From the NCBI RefSeq assembly GCF_016756615.1, contig NZ_AP023262.1, forward strand, positions 5,023,501-5,087,500: a DNA stretch of 64,000 nt, read 5' to 3'. The DNA comes from Mesorhizobium sp. L-8-3 (lineage in GTDB: Bacteria; Pseudomonadota; Alphaproteobacteria; Rhizobiales; Rhizobiaceae). Position 1 is the stretch's first letter, and each line of letters starts with the position of its first letter. The translations under genes were made by a program, and so were the position numbers. Positions 54,907 to 64,000 of the stretch are shown here, piece after piece. The notes under the pieces are model-generated. The model was not told where the DNA came from. It did not search any database and saw nothing but the letters and a program-made list of their open reading frames with translations.

Positions 54907-55252
54907 TCCATAAGAATTCGGCTTTGTGCGATCAGTTGATTTGCTACATCACTGATCCTGCTTCACGATTGCCGATTTTCAGCCCATCTTTCGTAAGTTA
55001 GATCATTCCCAAGATCACCACTATTGCTCGACATTGACGGCATGCTCCCTGAGCGCGATCCGGTATGGCTGTGCCAGCACCTGCGCCAATTGCCTTTGAC
55101 GGGCGCCGACAATCGAACGGTCCTGCCACCGCGCTATAGCCGACGGAACATTGGTCGGACAACTCTTGAACGGGCGAGGTTTCCTTCCAGCAACACGGCC
55201 GGTCATACCTCCACCGAGGAAATCAGCGAGTTAGATAGCCACAGCCACGGTA
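54907..55252. other. Spacer of 346 bp, no recognised gene
   Basis: This lies between the AraC gene start and the end of the BASS transporter pseudogene. A 61-codon minus frame (55021-55206) and a 95-codon plus frame (55024-55311) have no family. The first 100 bp are AT-rich and probably carry the AraC promoter. Confidence 0.45.
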
Positions 55253-56139
55253 CTACGTGGAAACGACCGCCTCGACATCACGTCGTAACGCAAGGCCGCG
55301 CCTCCAGATGACGAAGGGCATGGTCAGTAACCAGGCAGTAATCGAATAGATGACGGCAGGCACGGTTGTGTCGGGCAAGCCGGCGCTTGTACCGGCGACC
55401 AGCAGTCCCACCGCAATCCCCAGAGACCCATTCTGGGTTCCTGACTCAATTGCGATGGTTGTTGCGTCCCTTGCACTCAACCCCGCGACATCGGCGGTGA
55501 CTAAACCGATGGCGAGCAGGATTGCATTCAGTGCGACAAGTGCGGGCCCAAGAGACCAAATGTTGAGCGCGAACACATCCCAATTGGCGACAATGGCGGC
55601 CAGAATCAGAATAAGGAAAAGCCAGAAGGCAAGGCGGGAGATCCAGGGAGAAGCCGTTTCGACAAAGCGAGGGGAAGAGTGGGTCAATACCATACCAAGG
55701 CCGACGGGGAGCGCCGTTAGCAGGAATACCTGAACCCCGAGAGCCGTGACGTTGATGGGCGGCGCCTCAGCGCCGAGAAAATGGGCGGCGCTCAACGCCA
55801 CCACCAGCGGCAATGTGACGATGGAAACCAGCGAGATCACCGCGGTGAGCGAGATGGACAACGGGACGTTGCCTTCGGCAAACTTGGCTGCAGCATTGAC
55901 AGGACGCCTCCCGGACACGCTGCCAGGATCATAAGCCCGAGCGCCACCCCTGCTGGCAGATCGAAAAGCTTCGCAAGTGCGAAGGCCACGAGGGGAACCG
56001 CGATCAGTTGGTTCATTGCGCCGATGCTGAAGGCTTTGGGCTGTGCCGCTATAAGCGCGAAATCACGCGGTCTGAGACCGAGCCCCAGCGAAAACATGAT
56101 GACGGTCAAAATGATCGGCAGGACAACTTCAATAAGCAT
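55253..56139 (-). pseudogene. Bile acid:Na+ symporter (BASS) family transporter, frameshifted
   Basis: The N-terminal piece starts at ATG 56139 (MLIEVVLPIILTVIMFSLG, GGGAG upstream) and reads to AACPGGVLS. The expected continuation SNAAAKFAEGN is in another frame, which then reads to 55253 without a stop. The loss of one base near 55897-55898 explains the break. Together the pieces give about 295 residues with about nine helices and the CPGG and GTQNGSLGIAVG motifs of the family. A sequencing error is possible. Confidence 0.82.
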
Positions 56140-56839
56140 GTCGACTCCCAAATAAAGTACATCATCGACGATTCTTCCAGTGAGGTCATCTACAGCGGCC
56201 TGATGAAGCCAACAAGCGGTCGTCAATCCAAGGATTGTTCCGCGTCCTCTCGGGGTAACCCCTCATGCTCTCGACGAGCAGGGAACGAGGATTCACGCTC
56301 GGTAACGGATTGGTTCTGGTCGCGCTTGCTTTGCTGTTGATCAGGCCACGCCTGCGCCTGGTGCGCAGAAGTGCGTTTGCACGCGCCGCCATGCTGGCGG
56401 TGCCGCCTATGCCGGCGAATTCCTGCTCGTTCCCGCTGCGGCCACGTCGCTGTTTTTTACCTGCCCGGTCATGAGCGTTGCCGACACTCTTCTGGAGTGG
56501 TGCGGCACCCGAAAGTGATCCGGCCGGCTAGCTGTCGGGCGTACCTTACTCTCGCTTCGATTCGCGGATTTTTGCTTATCAGCCAATGACCTGTCGGCGA
56601 AAATCGATACGCCGATGACGCGGCTCGACGCGCCAACTGACGTTGCGTGCATCTCTACTGCCATTGGGTGCAAACACCGCCTGCCCCCGTAGTGCGCTCC
56701 CCAGAACACCGCTTATCGAGGCAAGAATGCGCGCAGGCTGACACCCTGTTGCTTGCGCGCGGCTGTGGGTCCGCGCGCAGTTTTTGGGCGCTGCGTGGGC
56801 CGGAACGGCATTGAACACCGTGTGCCCGAAGGAATTCTT
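56140..56839. other. Spacer of 700 bp, no recognised gene
   Basis: This separates two divergent genes, the BASS pseudogene and the autotransporter. Short frames on both strands have no recognisable product. It must hold the autotransporter promoter. GAAGGA just before 56840 is that gene's ribosome site. Composition looks mixed, and decayed mobile DNA is possible but not shown. Confidence 0.45.
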
Positions 56840-59031
56840 GTGAGCAGCACCCCGATTTTGAAAAGCCGAAGCATTCTCCTTGCTGCGTTGATGACCTCGA
56901 CGGCGCTGGTGGGTATCGCCTCGATTGCGGCCCATGCGGCGGACAAGATCGTCGATGGCGGCGCGGTGGAAACCATCACGACTACCGAGACGTTCGATAA
57001 CGTCACCGTCGGCGATACCGGCACCGGCACGCTGACCATCGAGAGCGGCGGCGCGGTGAGCAACGTTTTCGGCAGCATCGGCGATTCCGACGGTGGCACG
57101 GTGACGGTGACCGGCACTGGTTCCACCTGGGCCAATTCCGATGCCTTGCACATCGGCTTAGGCGGCACCGGCACGCTGACCATCTCGGATGGCGGCGCAG
57201 TGAGCAACGCCAATGGTTTCATCGGCACACTTACCGGTTCCGCCGGCACGGTGACGGTGACAGGCGCGAACTCCACCTGGACCAGTTCCGGGAATCTGAT
57301 CGTCGGCAACCAGGGCACCGGCTCGTTGACCATCGCGGACGGCGGCGCGGTGAGCAACAGCACCGGCAGCGTCGGCAACAGCATCGGCACGGGCACAGTG
57401 ACGGTGACCGGCACTGGTTCCTCCTGGACCAATTCCGGGTTCCTGTTCGTCGGTGACGAGGGCACCGGCTCGTTGACCATCGCGGACGGCGGCGTGGTGA
57501 GCAACACCATTGGCATCATCGGCAGCGACGACGGCATCATCGGCAGCGACAACAGCGGCACGGGCACGGTGACGGTGACCGGCGCCGGTTCCATCTGGAC
57601 CAATTCCTCGAGCCTGACCGTCGGCAATGTCAGCACCGGCACGCTCACGATCGCTGACGGCGGCACGGTCAATGCGAATAACAATCCAGTGGTCATTGCC
57701 AATGAAAGTGGCTCCACCGGCACGCTCAATATTGGCGCGGCGGCGGGTGACGCGGCGGTGGCGGCGGGTACGCTGAACGCGACCACACTTTCCTTTGGCG
57801 ATGGCACCGGCGCGCTCAATTTCAATCATACCGATGCCGGTTACGACTTCGACGCCGCAATCACCGGCGATGGCACGATCAACCAGATCGCTGGCGTCAC
57901 CAACCTGACCGCCGACAGCTCCGGCTTTATCGGAGATACAAACGTCACCGGCGGTAAACTGGTTGTGAGTAAAGCGCTGGGTGGCTCCGTGGTGACCGTG
58001 AACGGCGGCACGCTCAGCATTGAAGGCGGCACACTGAGCAACGCCACTGGTTTCATCGGCAGAGTTAGCGAATCCTCTGGCACGGTGACGGTGACGGGCG
58101 CGAACTCCACCTGGACCAATTCCGGAAATCTGTTCGTCGGCAATCAGGGTGCGGGCACGTTGACCATCGCGGACGGCGGCGCGGTCAACAACGTCACTGG
58201 TCTCATCGGCAACGGCGGCTCGGGCATCGGCACGGTGATGGTGACCGGCACCGGCTCCGAATGGACCAATACCGGGTTCCTGCGTGTCGGCAACGAGGGC
58301 GCGGGCACGTTGACCATCGAGAGCGGCGGCGCGGTGAGCAACATCACTGGCATCATCGGCGATAACGACGGCGGTACGGGCACGGTGACGGTGACCGGCG
58401 CTGGTTCTTCTTGGACTAATTCCGATCTGTTCGTCGGCAACGGGGGTACGGGCACGCTGACCATTGCGGACGGTGGCGCGGTGACCAACACCACTGGCAG
58501 CATCGGCGATTCCACCGGCGGCACGGGCACGGTGACGGTGACCGGCGCCGATTCTAGCTGGACAAATTCCTTAAACCTGACCGTTGGCAATTTTGGCAAC
58601 GGCACGCTGACCATCGAAAGTGGCGGCGCGGTGAGCAACACCCTTGGCATCATCGGACAAGAAGACGGCAACACCGGCTCGGTGACAGTGACCGGTACAG
58701 GTTCCATCTGGACAAATTCCGCGGGACTGCGCGTTGGCGGCTCGGGCACCGGCACGCTGACCATCGCGGACGGTGGCACGGTGAGCAGCAATATCAGTGG
58801 CTCCGGCACCAGTGGCTTCATCGGTACCTCCGACAACAGCACGGGGACGGTGATGGTGACTGGTGCCAATTCCAACTGGACCAATTCCGGAAACATAATC
58901 ATCGGCAACTCCGGCACCGGCACGCTGACCATTGCCGATGGGGGTACCGTCACTGCGAACTCGGGCAACGGCACAGTGACCATTGCCGCTGGTTCTGGCT
59001 CCACCGGCACACTCAATATCGGTGCGGCGGC

Positions 59032-59040
59032 GGGGGGGGG
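59032..59040 (+). repeat. Run of nine G in the autotransporter coding region
   Basis: The matching place in sister repeats reads Gly-Ala-Ala-Ala-Gly-Asp-Ala-Ala, without a G run. With eight (or eleven) G the frame passes into GGAAASAGTLNAATLAFG; with nine it stops at 59092. The tract thus decides the frame. Confidence 0.85.
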
Positions 59041-61125
59041 CGGCGGCAAGCGCGGGTACGCTGAACGCTGCCACACTTGCCTTCGGCGCTGACACCGGCA
59101 CGCTGGTCTTCAACCATACGGGAACGGATTATGACTTCGACGCGGTAATCACCTCTGGCGCAGGCACTGCTACGATCAACCATCTTTCGGGCGTCACCAA
59201 TCTGACGGCTGATAGCTCCGGGTTTACCGGCGATACAAACGTCACCGGCGGCACGCTGGTGGTGAGTAACGCGCTCGGTGGCTCCGTGGTGACCGTGAAC
59301 GGCGGCACGCTCAGCATCGAAGGCGGCGCGCTGAGCAATGCCACTGGCATCATCGGCGATTTCGACGGTGACACGGGCACGGTGAGCGTGACCGGCAGCG
59401 GCTCTACCTGGACCAATTCCGGGACCCTGACCGTCGGTTTTGAAGGCAACGGCACGCTAACCGTCTCGGATGGCGGCGCGGTGAGCAACGTCACCGGCTT
59501 CATCGCCAGAGAGGTCGGCTCCACCGGCGCGGTGACGGTAACCGGCACCGGCTCCAGCTGGACCAATTCCGGAACCCTGACCGTCGGCGGCGAAGGAGCA
59601 GGCACGCTGACCATTGCTGACGGCGGCGCGGTGGTCAGCAACGGAACTGGCCTCATTGGTGCCTCCATCAGCGGCACGGGCACGGTGACAGTGACCGGTG
59701 CCAATTCCATCTGGACCAATAACGGGAGCCTTTCCGTCGGCAACTTGGCCGCCGCTGGCACGCTGGCCATCGCGAACGGCGGCTTGGTGGAGAACACCTC
59801 TGGCACCATCGGCAGCGATAGCAGCACGGGCACGGTGACGGTAACCGGCGAGAACTCTACCTGGGCCAATACCTCGAGCCTGTTTGTTGGCAACCAAGGC
59901 ACCGGTACGCTGACCATCGAGGACGGCGGCGCGGTGAGCAACGAGTCTGGCTTCATCGGCGATGGCGTCGGCAGCACGGGCACAGTGAAAGTGGCCGGCA
60001 CCGATTCCAGTTGGACCAATACCGCACTGACTGTCGGCAACGAGGGTGCGGGCACGCTGACGATTGCCGATGGCGGCGCGGTGAGCAGCAGCTCTGGCTT
60101 CCTCGGCAACGAAAGCGGCAGCACCGGCACGGTGATGGTGACCGGCGCCAATTCCACCTGGATCAATACCGGGGAGCTGCGCGTCCGGCAATGCCGCCAC
60201 CGGCACGTTCACGATTGCCGATAGTGGCGTTGTAAGCAACACCAGTGCCAGCATCGGCGGCGGGTCGAATAGCACGGGCACGGTGACGGTGACCGGCGCC
60301 GGTTCCAGATGGACCAATTCCTCGAACCTGACCGTCGGCGAATTCGGCACCGCTACGCTGACCATCGAAAGCGGCGGTTCTGTGAGCAACGCTTTCGGCA
60401 GCATCGGCAGCCGCACCGGCAGCATCGGCACGGTAACGGTGAACGGTACCGGCTCCTCCTGGAACAATGCCGGGCTCCTGTTCGTCGGCAGCGAGGGTGA
60501 GGGCACCCTGACCATTGCTGCCGGCGGCGTGGTGAACAACACCGCTGGCTTCATTGGCTCCGTCGGCACCGGCACGGTAACGGTGACCGGCATGGGTTCC
60601 GCCTGGACGAATTCCTCGGGCCTGTCCGTAGGCTTCGACGGCACCGCCACGCTGACCATCGCGGACGGCGGCTCTGTGAGCAATGCCATTGGCGTCATCG
60701 GCACGAATACCGGCAGCACGGGCACGGTGACGGTGACCGGCACCGGTTCCAAATGGACCAATTCGGGAAACATGCGCATCGGCAGCGACGGCACCGGCAC
60801 GCTCACGATTGCTGATGGCGGCACGGTCGATGTGGTTTCGGGCGGTGGCGCGGTGGCCATTGCCTTTGCAGATGGCTCCACCGGCACGCTCAATATCGGT
60901 GCGGCGGCGACCGACGCGGCGGCAGCGGCGGGAACGCTCGAAGCGGCGACGCTTGCCTTCGGCACTGGCACCGGCATTCTTAATTTCAATCATACCGCAA
61001 CGGCCTATGACTTCGACGCGGCAGTCTCCGGCTCCGGAACGATCAACCAGATCGCGGGCGTCACCAATCTGACGGCCGACAGTTCCGCCTTTACCGGCAC
61101 AACGACCATCACCGGCGGATTGTTG

Positions 61126-61956
61126 AGCGTGAACGGCTCGCTCGGTGGCGCGGTGACCGTATCGGGCGGCACGCTCGGCGGTTCGGGCACGCTTGCGGGC
61201 TCTGTCTCCGTCACCAATGGCGCAATCGCCGCCGGCAATAGCCCCGGAACGCTGACCATCGGCGGCGATCTTACGCTTGCTTCTGGTTCGTCTCTCAATT
61301 TCGAGCTGGGCAGCCCCTCCGGCACGGCGGGTGTGGATAGCGATCTCATCAATGTCGGCGGCAATCTCACGCTCGATGGGACATTAAACGTCACCGATGC
61401 AGGCGGTTTCGGAGCCGGTCTCTATCGCCTTGTCAATTACGACGGTACGCTCACCGACAACGGGCTCGAGATTGGCGATGCGCCGAATGGCTTCGGCAGC
61501 TCCAACCTCACCGTGCAGACGGCGACGGCAAATCAGGTGAACCTGCTGGTCAATGCGCCGTTCGCCTCCTTCTGGGATGGTGCGAATACCAGCGCCAACA
61601 ACGCCGTAGATGGCGGGTCGGGCACATGGAGCGTAACCGGCAATAACTGGACATTTGCGGACGGCAGCGTCAACGGCGTTTTCGATCCATCGGTGTTGCT
61701 GATCTTCTCGGGAACGGCGGGCACGGTGACGGTGGACGACAGCGCGGGCGCCATTTCCACCTCCGCCGGCATGCAGTTCGCCGCAGACGGCTACACGATT
61801 ACCGGCGACGACATCGCGCTCACTGGTGCGACGGCCTTCCGTGTCGGCGACGGCACAAGCGCCGGGGCGGCGTTCACCGCCACCATCGCCTCCAACCTCA
61901 CAGGTGCTGGTTCACTCAACAAAACCGACCTCGGCACGCTGGTTCTGACCGGCGCC
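61126..61956 (+). repeat. Left copy of an 831-bp diverged duplication
   Basis: This segment encodes VNGSLGGAVTVSGGTLGGSG, NSPGTLTIGGDLTLASGSS, FWDGAN and GTLVLTGANTY. It lines up without net gap with 62770-63600, offset 1644 bp. Confidence 0.85.
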
Positions 61957-62721
61957 AACACCTACACCGGCGGCACGACGATTTCGGCGGGCACGCTGAT
62001 CGGCAACGCGACAAGCCTGCAAGGCGACATCGTCAACAACGCAGCACTGACCTTCGATCAGGGCACCGCCGGCACCTATGCAGGCGTCATCTCCGGCACT
62101 GGCGCGCTGACCAAGGCCGGCGCGGGCGCACTGACGCTGAGCGGCGCCAACACCTACACCGGCGGCACGACGATTTCGGCGGGTACGCTGATCGGCAACG
62201 CGACGAGCCTGCAAGGCGACTTCGCCAACAACGCAGCACTGACCTTCGATCAAGGCATCGTCGGCACCTATGCAGGCGTCATCTCCGGCACTGGCGCGCT
62301 GACCAAGGCCGGCGCGGGCGCACTGACCTTGAGCGGCGCCAACACCTACACCGGCGGCACGACGATCTCGGCGGGCACGCTGATCGGCAACACGACGAGC
62401 CTGCAAGGCGACTTCGCCAATAACGCTGCACTGACCTTCGATCAGGGCACCGCCGGCACCTTCGCAGGCGTCATCTCCGGCACTGGCACACTGACTAAGG
62501 CCGGCGCGGGCGCACTGACCCTGACCGGCGCCAACACCTACACCGGCGGCACGACGATCTCGGCGGGCACGCTGATCAGCAACACGACGAGCCTGCAAGG
62601 CGGCATCGCCAACAACGCTGCGCTGACCTTCGACCAGGACACGGCTGGAACCTTCGCTGGCGTCATCTCCGGCACCGGCGCGCTGACCAAATCCGGCACG
62701 GGTGCGCTAACGCTGACCGGA
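61945..62721 (+). repeat. Four tandem 192-bp coding repeats
   Basis: Units start at the codons for LTGANTYTGG or LSGANTYTGG, with the same point at 61954, 62146, 62338 and 62530, spaced exactly 192 bp (64 codons). Copies differ at a few bases only. They encode autotransporter-associated strand repeats. A fifth, more divergent copy begins near 63598. Confidence 0.92.
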
Positions 62722-62769
62722 AACAGCTCAGCCTATGCGGGAACAACCGATCTCGCAGCGGGTCTTCTG

Positions 62770-63600
62770 GCTGTGAATGGTTCGCTCGGCGGCGCGGTGA
62801 CCATATCGGGCGGCACGCTCGGCGGTTCGGGCACGCTGTCGGGCAATGTCTCCGTTACGAACGGCGCAATCGCCGCCGGCAACAGCCCCGGCACGCTGAC
62901 CATCGGCGGCGACCTTTTGCTTGCCTCTGGCTCGTCACTCAACTTCGAGCTTGGCGGCCCCACTGGCACGGCGGGTGTGGATAGCGACCTGATCGTGGTT
63001 GGCGGTGGCCTCACCCTTGACGGCACGCTCAATGTCACCGATGCGGGAGGCTTCGGAGCGGGTGTCTATCGTCTCATCAACTATAGTGGTGCTTTGACCG
63101 ATAATGGCCTCGATATCGGCACTAGGCCCGCCGATTTCCTTGCCAGCGACCTTACCGTGCAGACTTCGGTCGCCAGTGAGATCAACCTCATCGTCAGCGG
63201 ACCGTCGGGCCTGTCATTCTGGGACGGTGCCAACTTGACTGCCAATGGCGCTATCGATGGCGGCTCAGGCACGTGGAACGCCACCGACACCAACTGGACG
63301 AATACCACCGGCACCACCAATGGCACTTTCAATGCCGGCGTGCTGCAGGTGTTCCAGGGAACGGGTGGAACCGTCATCATCGACAATACCGGCGGCGCGG
63401 TCACAACCTCTGCCATGCAGTTCGCCGCCGATGGTTACACCGTCGCCGGCGACGACCTGACGCTAGCCGGAGCCGCGACCGTCCGTGTCGGTGACGGCAC
63501 GGCGGCCGGTGCAGGCTATACCACCACCATCTCCTCCAGCCTGATCGGGACCGGATCGCTGGAAAAGACCGATCTCGGTACGCTGATCCTGACCGGCGCC
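62770..63600 (+). repeat. Right copy of the 831-bp diverged duplication
   Basis: This segment encodes VNGSLGGAVTISGGTLGGSG, NSPGTLTIGGDLLLASGSS, FWDGAN and GTLILTGANSY. It is the partner of 61126-61956, more diverged in the FWDGAN part than at the ends. Confidence 0.85.
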
Positions 63601-64000
63601 AACAGCTATTCGGGCGGCACGACCATTTCCGGCGGCACTCTGGTTGGCAACACGACGAGCCTGCAAGGCGATATCGTCAACAACGCTGCGCTGACCTTCG
63701 ACCAGACGAGCACCGGCACCTATGCCGGTGTGATCTCCGGCAGCGGTGCGCTGACCAAGGCCGGTGCGGGTGAACTGATCCTGACCGGAAACAGCTCGGC
63801 CTATGCGGGCACGACCGATATTGCAGCGGGTCTGCTCACCATCAACGGCTCGCTCGGCGGCACGATAAACTTCTCCAGCGGCACGCTGGGCGGCTCCGGC
63901 ACGCTGGGCAACGTCACCATCGCGTCGGGCGGCACGCTGGCGCCCGGCAACTCCATCGGCACGCTCAACGTCGTCAACATCACCCTTGATGCCGGTTCGA

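Larger units (their letters stand above)
56840..64000 (+). pseudogene. Very large repeat-built autotransporter passenger, two frameshifts, open at the right edge
   Basis: The gene starts at GTG 56840 with AAGG seven bases upstream and a signal peptide (MSSTPILKSRSILLAALMT to AAHA). From about residue 45 it is built of some twenty 50-residue units of the T5SS/PEP-CTERM-associated type (GTLTIADGGAVSN, GTVTVTGANSTWTNSG, LFVGNQG). After 61900 it uses autotransporter-associated strand repeats (LTKAGAGALTLTGANTYTGG). The first frame stops at 59092 because of a shift at a nine-G run (59032-59040). The second frame stops at 60224 after an extra C near 60185. The third frame is open from 60187 to the edge. 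The translocator barrel must lie beyond 64000. As read, only about 750 residues are made. Confidence 0.85.

Noticed and set aside
56713..60993. Several long minus-strand frames rich in Val, Pro, Ala and Ser
   Set aside because: They are mirror readings of the Gly/Thr/Ser repeats of the autotransporter and repeat with the same period; no signal peptide, ribosome site or family.
61945..62721. Regular direct repeats that could suggest a CRISPR array
   Set aside because: The whole 192-bp unit is repeated, not short repeats with unique spacers, and it keeps an open coding frame.

Overview
The window looks like a chromosomal segment of an alphaproteobacterium of the order Hyphomicrobiales (Rhizobiales), most like the Mesorhizobium/Phyllobacteriaceae group. 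The evidence is gene order and protein content: rpsB-tsf-pyrH-frr-uppS-cdsA-rseP-bamA-lpxD-fabZ-lpxA-lpxI-lpxB-gltA, then gltX, comEC and lexA, then trpD-trpC-moaC-moeA with a PpiD-like gene, tpiA, secG and pyrG. Other signs are EipB (DUF1849), LpxI in place of LpxH, an alphaproteobacterial direct-repeat SOS box, and high GC. No rRNA or tRNA gene was seen, so the genus is not fixed.

Layout. 1-3.7 kb: a glycerophosphodiesterase/RidA pair, the periplasmic envelope-integrity protein EipB, a DUF4031 protein and a LysE-type exporter. 3.9-17.4 kb: a long co-directional run for translation (rpsB, tsf, frr), UMP synthesis (pyrH), polyprenol and phospholipid precursors (uppS, cdsA), envelope proteolysis (rseP), outer-membrane assembly (bamA) and lipid A (lpxD, fabZ, lpxA, lpxI, lpxB). 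17.6-24.8 kb: gltA and gltX on the minus strand, comEC, an epimerase, and lexA with its SOS box. 25.3-26.2 kb: an FkbM methyltransferase islet. 26.2-36.3 kb: the ppiD-trpD-trpC-moaC-moeA operon, then tpiA, secG, an L,D-transpeptidase and pyrG, several with clear terminators.

36.4-45.5 kb: a serine hydrolase, then a compact transport and stress group (AI-2E-type permease, Ca2+/H+ antiporter, small membrane protein, HlyD adaptor, SulP anion transporter, PPK2). Two near-perfect FNR/FixK-type boxes lie in its divergent promoter region. This suggests low-oxygen control of an ion, efflux and polyphosphate module.

45.5-64 kb is accessory DNA: LysR, AraC and small-molecule genes, and a broken DUF3363 relaxase. 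The relaxase is interrupted by an ISAzo13-type element, which is itself interrupted by an IS256-type element; both insertion junctions can be read, with target duplications TAA and GTTTCCAC. A frameshifted BASS-family transporter follows. The window ends inside a very large repeat-built autotransporter with two frameshifts, one at a run of nine G that could be a phase-variation switch. Its reading frame is open at the right edge.
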